Of a stretch of 11,642 nt of DNA, positions 6,024 to 11,642 are shown one piece after another. Position numbers and translations under genes: made by a program. The stretch covers positions 1 to 11,642 of the forward strand of contig JAUIME010000087.1 in the NCBI GenBank assembly GCA_030433195.1, given 5' to 3'. The notes under the pieces were generated by a model that had not been told where the DNA came from, searched no databases, and saw only the letters and a program-made list of their open reading frames with translations. Each line of letters begins with the position of its first letter. Position 1 is the stretch's first letter. The stretch comes from a bacterium. GTDB lineage: Bacteria; Planctomycetota; JACOTG01; JAUIME01.

Positions 6024-7922
6024 TCACGCGCCGGGCGCCGCAGGCCGGCCGGCTCCCGAATGTTCATCGGCCGTCTTGGGCGTGGTCTCCAGGATCTCCA
6101 GGGCCGCGGCCGGATTCTTGAAGGGCGCGATGACGTAAACCCCTGCGGCGCGGTCCTTCGACTCGGCGTAGAGCTGCCGAGCCCGGTCGAATCCGACGCG
6201 CCGAGCGCCCTTCCCCGCCGCCTCGAGCTCCTGCTGGTAGGAATCCGGCACGATGATCCCGGGCACCTCGTTGTGGAGCCGGACCGCGAGACGGTAGCTC
6301 GTGAGCGGCCAGACCGCGATGAGCGCCGGAATCGGCAGTTTCCCGCCGAAACGGTCGAGGAACCGCTCCCAGCAGCCCCACTCGAAAAAGACCTGCGTCA
6401 TCGCGAAGTCCGCGCCGTTGTCGACCTTCTGCTTGAACCGGTCGATCTCGCGGTCGAGATCCTCGGCATTGGGGTTCACGGCCACCCCGATGCAGAACGA
6501 GGGCGGATCGCCGACCTTGTTGCCGACGCAGTCGAACCCTTCGTTGAGCTCCTTGATGACCTTCACGAGGCCCACCCCGTCGGTTTGGTAGACGTCGTGG
6601 GCGCCCGGATTCCCGCCGACCTGAGACGGATCGCCCGTGATCACGAGAACGTTGCGGATCCCCGCGCGCCAGGCGCCGAGCAGCGCGCCCTCGAGCCCCA
6701 TGAGGCTCGCATCACGCGGCGTGATGTGCGGCACGGTCTCCATCCCCATGCGCTCGATTTCGTGCGACATCCACAGCGAGTCCATGTGCAGACGCGCCAT
6801 CGGATTGCTGTTCACGTCGACGGCGTCCACGTTGCCGGCTTCGAGGAACCGCTGCACGGCCGAGACGCACAGTTCCGTATTCGTCCCCTTCGGCGGGTCG
6901 AGCTGGATGCAGTTGATGAACTTGCCGTCGGCGAGTTTCTGTGCGAACGGCGACAGCCCGCCTTCGGGAGCCGGCGGCAGCGGATCTTGCGGCGCCTGGT
7001 GCACCGACGACGGTGCGGCCGGCCGCACGCTCGCGGGATCGTGTTCACGCACGACCTTCGCGATCGCCTCGATGTGCTCGGGGCGCGTGCCGCAGCATCC
7101 GCCGATGATCTTCGCGCCGAGCTGGATCGCCGATCGCGCGAACTTCGCGAAGTACTCGGGATTCGGACTCGGATACGACACGGCTTCGTCGCGCGCGACC
7201 GGCACGCCGACGTTGGGCTGCACGCAAATCGGCTTGGGGCGAAGCGACTGGATCGACTCGAGGATGTCGACGATCATCGCGGGCCCCATGATGCAGTTGA
7301 GCCCGATCACGTCGACTTGCGAGCTCGCGAGCGCGCCGAGGAGCTGTTGATGGATGCCGCCCATCGACGGACTCCACTCGTCGGGGAAGGTCAGGGACGC
7401 GATGATCGGCTGGCTCGAGATCTGCCGCACCGCGTCGATCGCGACGCAGCACTCGTACGCCGACGAGAACGTCTCGACGATGAACAAGTCGACACCGCGA
7501 TCGTCGAGGGCCTCGGCCTGCTCGCGAAACGCTTCGAGCAAGACCTCGCGCGCCGCGTTGTCGCGGTGCAGCGGGTCGAGGCGTAGCCCCGTCGGCCCGA
7601 TCGAACCCGCGATGTAGACGTCCTTGCCGCTGATCTCGCGCGCCTCACGCGCGAGCTTGACGCCGCGGCTGTTGATCGCGTGCATCTTGTCGGCCAGGTC
7701 GCGCTTCTCGAGCTTGAAACGGTTCGCGCCGAAGGTGTTCGTCTCGATGATCTGGGCGCCCGCGGCGATGAAGGCGAGGTGCACGTCGACGACCGTCTCG
7801 GGATGTTCGAGGTTGGCCGATTCGATACAATGCAACCGGGGGTGTTTCTGGACGATCATGGTGCCGGTGCCGCCGTCGCCGACGATCCAACCGCTGTCTA
7901 GCTTTTCGAGAAACGTCTGCAT
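6024..7922 (-). CDS. Bifunctional homocysteine S-methyltransferase / 5,10-methylenetetrahydrofolate reductase
   Basis: This 632-residue cytoplasmic fusion enzyme is of the YitJ type. The N-terminal homocysteine S-methyltransferase domain (about 1-292) has DGGTGTM at 16-22, ETNTFGANR at 60-68, and the three zinc ligands Cys210 (GLNC) and Cys276/Cys277 (GGCCGTRPEH), all present. A Pro/Ala-rich linker (about 293-322) leads to the methylenetetrahydrofolate reductase domain (about 323-632), a FAD-binding TIM barrel with QLDPPKG at 340-346, DVNSNP at 369-374, VITGDPSQVGG at 427-437 and a TQVFFEW segment. The fusion would make 5-methyl-THF by reduction and use or feed it in methylating homocysteine to methionine. 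It has no cobalamin-binding or activation domain, unlike MetH. The ATG at 7922 is chosen because AGGAG lies 5 nt upstream; a longer frame from TTG at 7943 lacks one. It is divergent from the HEAT-repeat gene. Confidence 0.95.
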   Translation of the reverse strand: MQTFLEKLDSGWIVGDGGTGTMIVQKHPRLHCIESANLEHPETVVDVHLAFIAAGAQIIETNTFGANRFKLEKRDLADKMHAINSRGVKLAREAREISGKDVYIAGSIGPTGLRLDPLHRDNAAREVLLEAFREQAEALDDRGVDLFIVETFSSAYECCVAIDAVRQISSQPIIASLTFPDEWSPSMGGIHQQLLGALASSQVDVIGLNCIMGPAMIVDILESIQSLRPKPICVQPNVGVPVARDEAVSYPSPNPEYFAKFARSAIQLGAKIIGGCCGTRPEHIEAIAKVVREHDPASVRPAAPSSVHQAPQDPLPPAPEGGLSPFAQKLADGKFINCIQLDPPKGTNTELCVSAVQRFLEAGNVDAVDVNSNPMARLHMDSLWMSHEIERMGMETVPHITPRDASLMGLEGALLGAWRAGIRNVLVITGDPSQVGGNPGAHDVYQTDGVGLVKVIKELNEGFDCVGNKVGDPPSFCIGVAVNPNAEDLDREIDRFKQKVDNGADFAMTQVFFEWGCWERFLDRFGGKLPIPALIAVWPLTSYRLAVRLHNEVPGIIVPDSYQQELEAAGKGARRVGFDRARQLYAESKDRAAGVYVIAPFKNPAAALEILETTPKTADEHSGAGRPAAPGA

Positions 7923-7927
7923 GAAAA

Positions 7928-7932
7928 CTCCT
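7928..7932 (-). promoter_or_regulatory. Ribosome binding site deciding the start of the bifunctional enzyme
   Basis: The minus strand reads AGGAG-TTTTC-ATG, a 5-nt spacing. This favours the ATG at 7922 over the upstream in-frame TTG at 7943, which lies on the far side of this site. Confidence 0.75.
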
Positions 7933-7979
7933 GGAGGGGACAACCGACCGCGGCGCCGCGCACACCGTGCGGCGTCGAG

Positions 7980-7994
7980 GGCACGATTCGTGCC
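7980..7994. promoter_or_regulatory. 15-bp perfect palindrome between divergent genes, candidate operator
   Basis: GGCACGATTCGTGCC has 7-bp arms around a single central base. It lies in the 172-bp space between the bifunctional methionine enzyme (start 7922, minus) and the HEAT-repeat gene (start 8095, plus). The symmetry suits a dimeric repressor or activator of methionine or one-carbon genes; as RNA in the minus-strand leader it could instead form a 6-bp hairpin. A second inverted repeat, CGCCGC/GCGGCG, lies at 7954-7974. No clear promoter boxes are visible in this space on either strand. Confidence 0.4.
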
Positions 7995-8094
7995 GAGAGC
8001 GCGTCGTCGCGCCCGAGCGGTCGTTTCGAGGAGCTACAAGATATCAAGTGCCCCGGGGCGCGCCAGGAGGGCCTCACGCCGTCGCGAGCTCGCC

Positions 8095-9582
8095 GTGAAG
8101 GCCTTTCTTCTCATCGCGCTTCTCGTCCTATTCGGCGGCGGTTTCGGGGTCGGACGGCTCTCTGCGGCCGCATCGACCGCGCCCCGATCCCTGGAAGACC
8201 AGGCCGAGCGCATCGAGTGGGAGCTCTCGGTCCCGGTCGCGCTCGAGCGCGCGAAGGCCGAAAACCGCGTCGTCTTCCTCGCGATCAACATGGACGGCGA
8301 GCCCGCCAATGATCTCATGGCCGGAACGCTCTATCGCTCGCCGAAGGTCGTCGAGCTCACGCGGTCGACCGTGAACCTCGTCGCCAACCGCGAAGAGCAC
8401 CGCGGCGGCATGCGCGATTGCGAGCGACTCGGCGGGATCCCGTGCTCGGCACATCGCTCGGTCGACGTGGCAATGCGCACCGAGGGTTGGGTGCGCCCCG
8501 ATCCGCGCGGCTTCGTCGTTGCGCCGCAGCACGTCTTCATCGCGCCGAGCGGCGACGTCTTGATCTCCGTTCCGTACCAAGTGAGCGAAGCCGAGCTCGT
8601 GTGGTGTTTCCACGAAGCGCTCCGTCTGCACGATCCCGAGTCGGCGACCGACGCGCCCGAATCGGCCACGAAACCCGCACGACTCATCCGCGGCGACGTC
8701 TTCGATTCGGCACGGCATCGTGGGCGACCGAGCCGCAACACGCCGCAACGAGGCGCGAAGCGCGAAGGTCCCGCGCCGCCGACACCCGAAGAAGTCGCGC
8801 AGCTCCTCGAGAATCTCCGCGCGGTCGAAAAACAGAGTGGGTCCACCGAGGCGGCGTTCGTGCCCGCGGTCTTCGATCGACTCGTACGCAGTGACCTGCC
8901 GCAGGCGGTCGAGTTCGTCGGCCAACGCCTCGCCGTGACGCGCGGAGACCGCGCGCTCCCCCACTCCGTGCGGACCGCCGCCGTGCGCAAGATCGGCGCG
9001 TCGTCGCCGCGCATCTGGTGGAAGGCGCTCGAACCCCTCGCGACCGACAGCTCCGAGCACGTACGCAACGAAGTCGCCGTCGCACTCGAGCAGCTCGCGG
9101 CGCTCGACGCGAACCGAACGGTCCGCAGTGCCTACAACCGCGAGCGCGACGACGAGGTCAAGAAGAACTGGATCCGCGCCATCGGCGCCACGGCCGGTGA
9201 CGACGCATGGTCGCAGCGGGCGCTCGCCAAGCTCTCGACGTCATCCCGCGACGAATCGCACCGCATCAACGCGATCGCCGCCATCCTCGCGCTCGACCCG
9301 GCCGAGGCGATCGCACGCGACGCGCTCGTCGAAGCCCTCGATCACGAAAGCAAGGCAACCCGACAGGCCGCCGGCTGCGCAATCGCCCGACTCGGCGAGG
9401 CCTCCCTGCGCGACGCCCTCGCCACGCGTTGGAGCAACGAACCGGACGACGCCACGCGCGAAGCTCTCGACGAAGCGATCCGCGCCCTCGACGGAGACGC
9501 GAAAGCGATCGAAGGCGTCACCACGCGACTGCGCGTGCTCGTCGGCGACAAGATCCCACGCGACCGCGAAGTCTCGCGATGA
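8095..9582 (+). CDS. Secreted thioredoxin-like / HEAT-repeat protein
   Basis: The protein has 495 residues from the GTG at 8095. The frame stays open to 7624, but that extension is Arg/Ser-rich and runs antisense into the upstream enzyme, whereas GTG begins a compact signal peptide: one Lys, then AFLLIALLVLFGGGFGVG, with likely cleavage after SAAA. An AGGAGG at 8065-8070 is 24 nt away, too far to be a convincing site. Residues 45-180 read like a thioredoxin fold: a helix VALERAKAENR, strand VVFLAINMDG, a second strand HVFIAPSGDVLISVPY, and the helix ELVWCFHEAL. The place of the redox CxxC reads DGEPAND, so it is probably not a classical thioredoxin; Cys109 and Cys117 (DCERLGGIPC) could form another disulfide. 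A Pro/Arg-rich linker follows at 185-230. Residues about 253-480 are alpha-helical HEAT-like repeats (HVRNEVAVALEQLA, HRINAIAAILAL, ATRQAAGCAIARLG), a protein-interaction scaffold. Function unknown. Confidence 0.85.
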   Translation: MKAFLLIALLVLFGGGFGVGRLSAAASTAPRSLEDQAERIEWELSVPVALERAKAENRVVFLAINMDGEPANDLMAGTLYRSPKVVELTRSTVNLVANREEHRGGMRDCERLGGIPCSAHRSVDVAMRTEGWVRPDPRGFVVAPQHVFIAPSGDVLISVPYQVSEAELVWCFHEALRLHDPESATDAPESATKPARLIRGDVFDSARHRGRPSRNTPQRGAKREGPAPPTPEEVAQLLENLRAVEKQSGSTEAAFVPAVFDRLVRSDLPQAVEFVGQRLAVTRGDRALPHSVRTAAVRKIGASSPRIWWKALEPLATDSSEHVRNEVAVALEQLAALDANRTVRSAYNRERDDEVKKNWIRAIGATAGDDAWSQRALAKLSTSSRDESHRINAIAAILALDPAEAIARDALVEALDHESKATRQAAGCAIARLGEASLRDALATRWSNEPDDATREALDEAIRALDGDAKAIEGVTTRLRVLVGDKIPRDREVSR

Positions 9583-9595
9583 CGAGCTCCGCCGC

Positions 9596-9744
9596 GGTCG
9601 ACCTGCAGTTGTCGACCCGCACTTCACGGATCGCGGCAGACAACAGCCGCTCACTCCGGAACCGGATAAACGGGGGAAGTCCGTGAAGGAGGGACCGCCA
9701 GCCGGACAGCGGTACGCGAGACGAGCCGCGTGAGCGAAAGCGGC
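9596..9744. repeat. Cluster of three inverted repeats in the gap between the HEAT gene and tRNA-Glu
   Basis: The 173-bp gap 9583-9755 holds no gene but three separate inverted repeats: GGTCGAC/GTCGACC at 9596-9602 and 9611-9617; CTTCACGGA/TCCGTGAAG at 9622-9630 and 9680-9688, with CGGC/GCCG nested inside; and GCCGC/GCGGC at 9725-9729 and 9740-9744. None is followed by a T-run. They may end transcription of the convergent HEAT gene and tRNA genes, or form part of a structured RNA. Confidence 0.35.
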
Positions 9745-9755
9745 GGGAGGGAGAG

Positions 9756-9833
9756 TGGTGACCCCTCGGGGATTTGAACCCCGGTTGCTGGAATGAAAAT
9801 CCAGTGTCCTAGACCTGACTAGACGAAGGGGCC
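9756..9833 (-). tRNA. tRNA-Glu (anticodon UUC)
   Basis: This is a complete cloverleaf of 78 nt including an encoded CCA (9756-9758). The acceptor strands are GGCCCCT and AGGGGTC with one G-U pair. The anticodon stem CTGGA/TCCAG encloses the loop TTTTCAT with anticodon TTC (9795-9797). The T-arm has CGGGG-TTCAAAT-CCCCG, and the D-arm has GTC/GAC around a 13-nt loop. It follows tRNA-Lys by 101 bp on the same strand and probably shares its promoter, as I see none of its own. Confidence 0.98.
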
Positions 9834-9835
9834 AC

Positions 9836-9902
9836 TCGTACTGCTTGCCTGCTGACTGCCTATCGGACTGCGGTACCGAGATACCTGAGTCCTTCGTACT
9901 GC
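9836..9902. repeat. Direct repeat TCGTACTGC in the tRNA spacer
   Basis: TCGTACTGC occurs at 9836-9844 and again at 9894-9902, almost spanning the 101-bp spacer between the two tRNA genes. Shorter GACTGC copies lie between them. It could be a relic of a spacer duplication, a processing feature, or chance. Confidence 0.3.
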
Positions 9903-9934
9903 GCTGCCGCCGGCACGACGACAGGTTGCGTTTC

Positions 9935-10010
9935 TGGTGAGGGCAGAAGGGCTCGAACCTTCGACCTACTCCTTAAAAGGGAGTTGCTCTACCGACTGAG
10001 CTATGCCCCC
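9935..10010 (-). tRNA. tRNA-Lys (anticodon UUU)
   Basis: This is a complete 76-nt cloverleaf with encoded CCA (9935-9937). The acceptor strands GGGGGCA and TGCCCTC pair with one G-U. The anticodon stem ACTCC/GGAGT holds the loop CTTTTAA with anticodon TTT (9975-9977). The D-arm starts AGCTCAGTCGGTAGAGC, and the T-arm has GAAGG-TTCGAGC-CCTTC. It is the first tRNA of a Lys-Glu pair downstream of frr. Confidence 0.98.
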
Positions 10011-10027
10011 TCCACCGTGCAGGTGGA
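10011..10027 (-). other. Leader hairpin abutting the 5' end of tRNA-Lys
   Basis: TCCACC/GGTGGA forms a 6-bp stem with a GTGCA loop directly against tRNA base 1. With the candidate promoter just upstream, transcription would start at about 10026, so the primary transcript would begin with this hairpin and RNase P would remove it. On the + strand the same bases are followed by TTTTTT and look like a terminator, but no + strand gene leads into it. Confidence 0.4.
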
Positions 10028-10032
10028 CCGAT

Positions 10033-10061
10033 TTTTTACTTTGTCACCTCGGATCTGACAA
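10033..10061 (-). promoter_or_regulatory. Sigma70-type promoter for the tRNA-Lys/tRNA-Glu pair
   Basis: The minus strand has TTGTCA (10056-10061; 5 of 6 matches to TTGACA) and TAAAAA (10033-10038; 4 of 6 matches to TATAAT), separated by 17 nt. The predicted start is about 16 nt before tRNA-Lys. It lies in the 99-bp gap after frr, so the tRNAs need not depend on read-through from the tsf-pyrH-frr operon. Confidence 0.6.
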
Positions 10062-10109
10062 GGAGTTTCTCACAATCCCCTCGTCACATCGATCGCGTCG
10101 CCTCGTGCG

Positions 10110-10685
10110 TCAGACTTCCATGATCTCGGCGGACTTCTTCTCGACGAGATCGTCGATCTTCTTCTCGAAGCGCTTGGTCTCTTCTTGAATCGTCTCGAGC
10201 AGCTTGTCGCGATCGTCCTCCGTGAAGACGTTCTTCTTCTGCGCGGCCTCGACCGATTTGTTCTGATCGCGGCGGATGTTGCGGATCGCGACGCGTCCCT
10301 GCTCGGACATCTTCTTGATCTGCGACACGAGCTGCTTGCGGCGCTCCTCGCTGAGCGGCGGGACGGTGAGCCGGATGAGCTTGCCGTCGCTGCTCGGTGC
10401 GAGCCCGATGTCGGACTTCTGAATCGCCTTCTCGATCTCCGAGAGAGCGGACTTGTCGAACGGCTTGATGACGATGAGCCGCGGCTCGGGAATGGAGATG
10501 TTCGCGAGCTGGCCGATCGGCGTCGGCGATCCGTAGTACTCCGCGCGGATGTTCTCCACGAGGCCGGGCGTCGCGCGCCCGCTGCGGATCTTGCGCAGCT
10601 CGTCTTCGAGGTGCTCCGCCGCCTTCACCATCTTCTGTTTCGTCTCTTTGACGACCTGGTCGTAGCTCTCCACTTCGTTGCTCAT
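10110..10685 (-). CDS. frr: Ribosome recycling factor
   Basis: The protein has 191 residues, close to the usual 185. With EF-G it splits the post-termination 70S ribosome in the cytoplasm. The long-helix domain I segments (1-30 and 105-191) flank the beta domain II (about 31-104), as in the family. Conserved elements are present: LRKIRSGRATP at 30-40, YYGSPTPIGQLA, PEPRLIVIKPFDKS, and in the last helices RDQNKS and EDDRDKL. The ATG at 10685 lies 4 nt after the pyrH stop, and AGAGGTGA, overlapping the pyrH end, serves as ribosome site, so the two are tightly linked. The order tsf-pyrH-frr is the classical bacterial one. Confidence 0.98.
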   Translation of the reverse strand: MSNEVESYDQVVKETKQKMVKAAEHLEDELRKIRSGRATPGLVENIRAEYYGSPTPIGQLANISIPEPRLIVIKPFDKSALSEIEKAIQKSDIGLAPSSDGKLIRLTVPPLSEERRKQLVSQIKKMSEQGRVAIRNIRRDQNKSVEAAQKKNVFTEDDRDKLLETIQEETKRFEKKIDDLVEKKSAEIMEV

Positions 10686-10689
10686 CGCC

Positions 10690-11436
10690 TCACCTCTTGA
10701 TGATGGTTCCCTCCGTCTCGCCGCAGATCGCGCGGACGAGAGCGTCCGGTTTCTTCACATCGAGAACGACGATGGGAAGCCGATGTTCCATGCACATCGT
10801 GATCGCGGTCGCGTCCATGACGCGCAGACCGCGCTCGAGCACGTCGCGATAGCGCAACTCGTCGAAACGTTCGGCTGACGGGTCCTTTTCAGGATCGTCG
10901 GCGTACACGCCGTCGACCCGCGTGGCCTTCACGAGCAGCCCGGCGCCGATCTCGCACGCCCGCAGCGCGGCCGCGGTGTCCGTCGTGAAGAACGGGTTGC
11001 CCGTTCCCCCGCCGAACACCGTGATGATCCCGTCGGCGAGATATCGCACCGCGTTGCGCGCGACGAACGGCTCCGCGATACGGCTCATCTCCGTCGAGAT
11101 CATGGCGCGCGCACGCCCTCCCTCGGACTCGATGGCGTCTTGCAGCGCGAGCGCGTTCATCACCGTCGCGAGCATGCCGATCGCGTCGCGCGTCGTTCGT
11201 CGTACGATCCCGCTTCCGGAGAGATCCCGACCGCGGAAGAAGTTGCCGCCGCCCACGAGAAGCGCCACCTCGACACCGAGGTCCCGGATTTCGATCGCGA
11301 GCCTCGCCATCGCCTGGATCTCCGCTCCGGAGATCCCGGCACCCGCGGAGCCCATCGACTCTCCGCTGAGCTTGACGAGCACGCGCTTGTACCGAGGCAC
11401 CCGATCGCCCGAGAGCGACGCCTCATCGAGGCTCAT
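10690..11436 (-). CDS. pyrH: UMP kinase
   Basis: The protein has 248 residues and is the cytoplasmic hexameric kinase that phosphorylates UMP to UDP with ATP, from the amino-acid-kinase family typical of bacteria and unlike eukaryotic UMP/CMP kinases. Key motifs: KRVLVKLSGE at 17-26 (phosphate-binding Lys), the glycine loop GGGNFFRG at 62-69, GTGNPFFTTD at 144-153 for UMP binding, and KATRVDGVYADDP at 170-182 for nucleotide binding. It ends with TEGTIIKR, a usual C-terminus. The start overlaps the tsf stop as ATGA, with GAGGTG upstream as ribosome site. Alternative starts inside the N-terminal 15 residues are not excluded but would break the coupling. Confidence 0.98.
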   Translation of the reverse strand: MSLDEASLSGDRVPRYKRVLVKLSGESMGSAGAGISGAEIQAMARLAIEIRDLGVEVALLVGGGNFFRGRDLSGSGIVRRTTRDAIGMLATVMNALALQDAIESEGGRARAMISTEMSRIAEPFVARNAVRYLADGIITVFGGGTGNPFFTTDTAAALRACEIGAGLLVKATRVDGVYADDPEKDPSAERFDELRYRDVLERGLRVMDATAITMCMEHRLPIVVLDVKKPDALVRAICGETEGTIIKR

Positions 11437-11642
11437 TCGCCGCCCACCTCGAATCGGCAGAAGCGCTTCACCTGGATGTTCTCACCGATCTTGGCGATCG
11501 CTTCGGTGACGCGTTCGTTGATCGTCTTCGAGTCGTCCTTCACGAACTTCTGATCGAGGAGGCATCGCTCCGTGTAGAACTTCTCGACGCGACCGTCGAC
11601 GATCTTGTCGAGGATGTTCTCGGGCTTGCCCTCCTTCACGGC
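11433..11642 (-). CDS. tsf: Elongation factor Ts, C-terminal end (partial)
   Basis: The last 69 codons are present; the rest lies beyond the window. The segment EGKPENILDKIVDGRVEKFY followed by LLDQKFVKDDSKTINE is the hallmark C-terminal dimer/coiled-coil region of EF-Ts, which exchanges GDP for GTP on EF-Tu. The tail IGENIQVKRFCRFEVGGE is also family-typical. Its stop overlaps pyrH by 4 nt. The frame continues to the window edge with Ala-Val, so no start codon should be placed at 11639. Confidence 0.96.
   Translation of the reverse strand, partial: AVKEGKPENILDKIVDGRVEKFYTERCLLDQKFVKDDSKTINERVTEAIAKIGENIQVKRFCRFEVGGE

Noticed and set aside
6060..7586. + strand frame of 508 codons opposite the bifunctional enzyme
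   Set aside because: Antisense shadow; the minus frame carries clear enzyme motifs throughout.
7624..8094. N-terminal extension of the HEAT-repeat gene
   Set aside because: It overlaps the enzyme gene antisense and is Arg/Ser-rich. The GTG at 8095 starts a normal signal peptide.
7923..8094. SAM, SAH or cobalamin riboswitch upstream of the methionine enzyme
   Set aside because: The leader is short and I cannot find the conserved cores of these riboswitches; only simple inverted repeats are seen.
10011..10037. Hairpin plus T-run reading as a + strand terminator
   Set aside because: No + strand gene leads into it except through two antisense tRNAs. The T-run is the complement of the tRNA promoter's -10 box.
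1..11642. CRISPR array, insertion sequence or prophage
   Set aside because: No regularly spaced DNA repeats, transposase, integrase or phage genes were found. The only regular repeat is the protein-level array at 1-861.

Overview
The window is GC-rich bacterial chromosome, visible from strong G/C preference at third codon positions. Likely organisms are Planctomycetota or a large-genome lineage such as Myxococcota. The reasons are an ECF sigma/anti-sigma pair with a huge outer domain, several secreted multi-domain proteins, a thioredoxin-like/HEAT-repeat protein, and a two-domain secreted protein of a kind I associate with planctomycete genomes. This placement is inference; no rRNA or clade-specific marker is present.

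Layout. At the left, on the + strand, are the 3' end of a secreted protein made of about five 49-residue GDWDGDG-type repeats (1-861) and, 52 bp later, a signal-peptide protein with two domains (914-2032). A near-perfect 12-bp hairpin (2063-2090) separates these from a minus-strand block. In transcription order that block is: a bifunctional homocysteine S-methyltransferase/methylenetetrahydrofolate reductase (6024-7922), a small secreted low-complexity protein with its own candidate promoter (5196-5936), an ECF sigma factor (4360-4941), and, overlapping it by ATGA, a 751-residue membrane anti-sigma factor (2108-4363). Divergent from the enzyme is a secreted thioredoxin-like/HEAT protein (8095-9582), with a 15-bp palindrome in the shared upstream region. 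On the right, all on the minus strand, lie the end of tsf, then pyrH and frr, followed by tRNA-Lys(UUU) and tRNA-Glu(UUC) behind their own sigma70-like promoter.

How they work together. The right end is housekeeping: translation elongation, UMP phosphorylation, ribosome recycling and two tRNAs. The bifunctional enzyme supplies methionine from homocysteine and 5-methyl-THF without cobalamin. The most unusual unit is the sigma/anti-sigma pair. The anti-sigma factor has a cytoplasmic zinc-type H-x3-C-x2-C module, one membrane segment and about 635 extracytoplasmic residues with 19 cysteines. Part of this outer region reads like an alpha/beta-hydrolase of the PhoPQ-activated (PqaA) type whose catalytic histidine seems to be lost. 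I infer a cell-surface sensor that controls its partner sigma factor.
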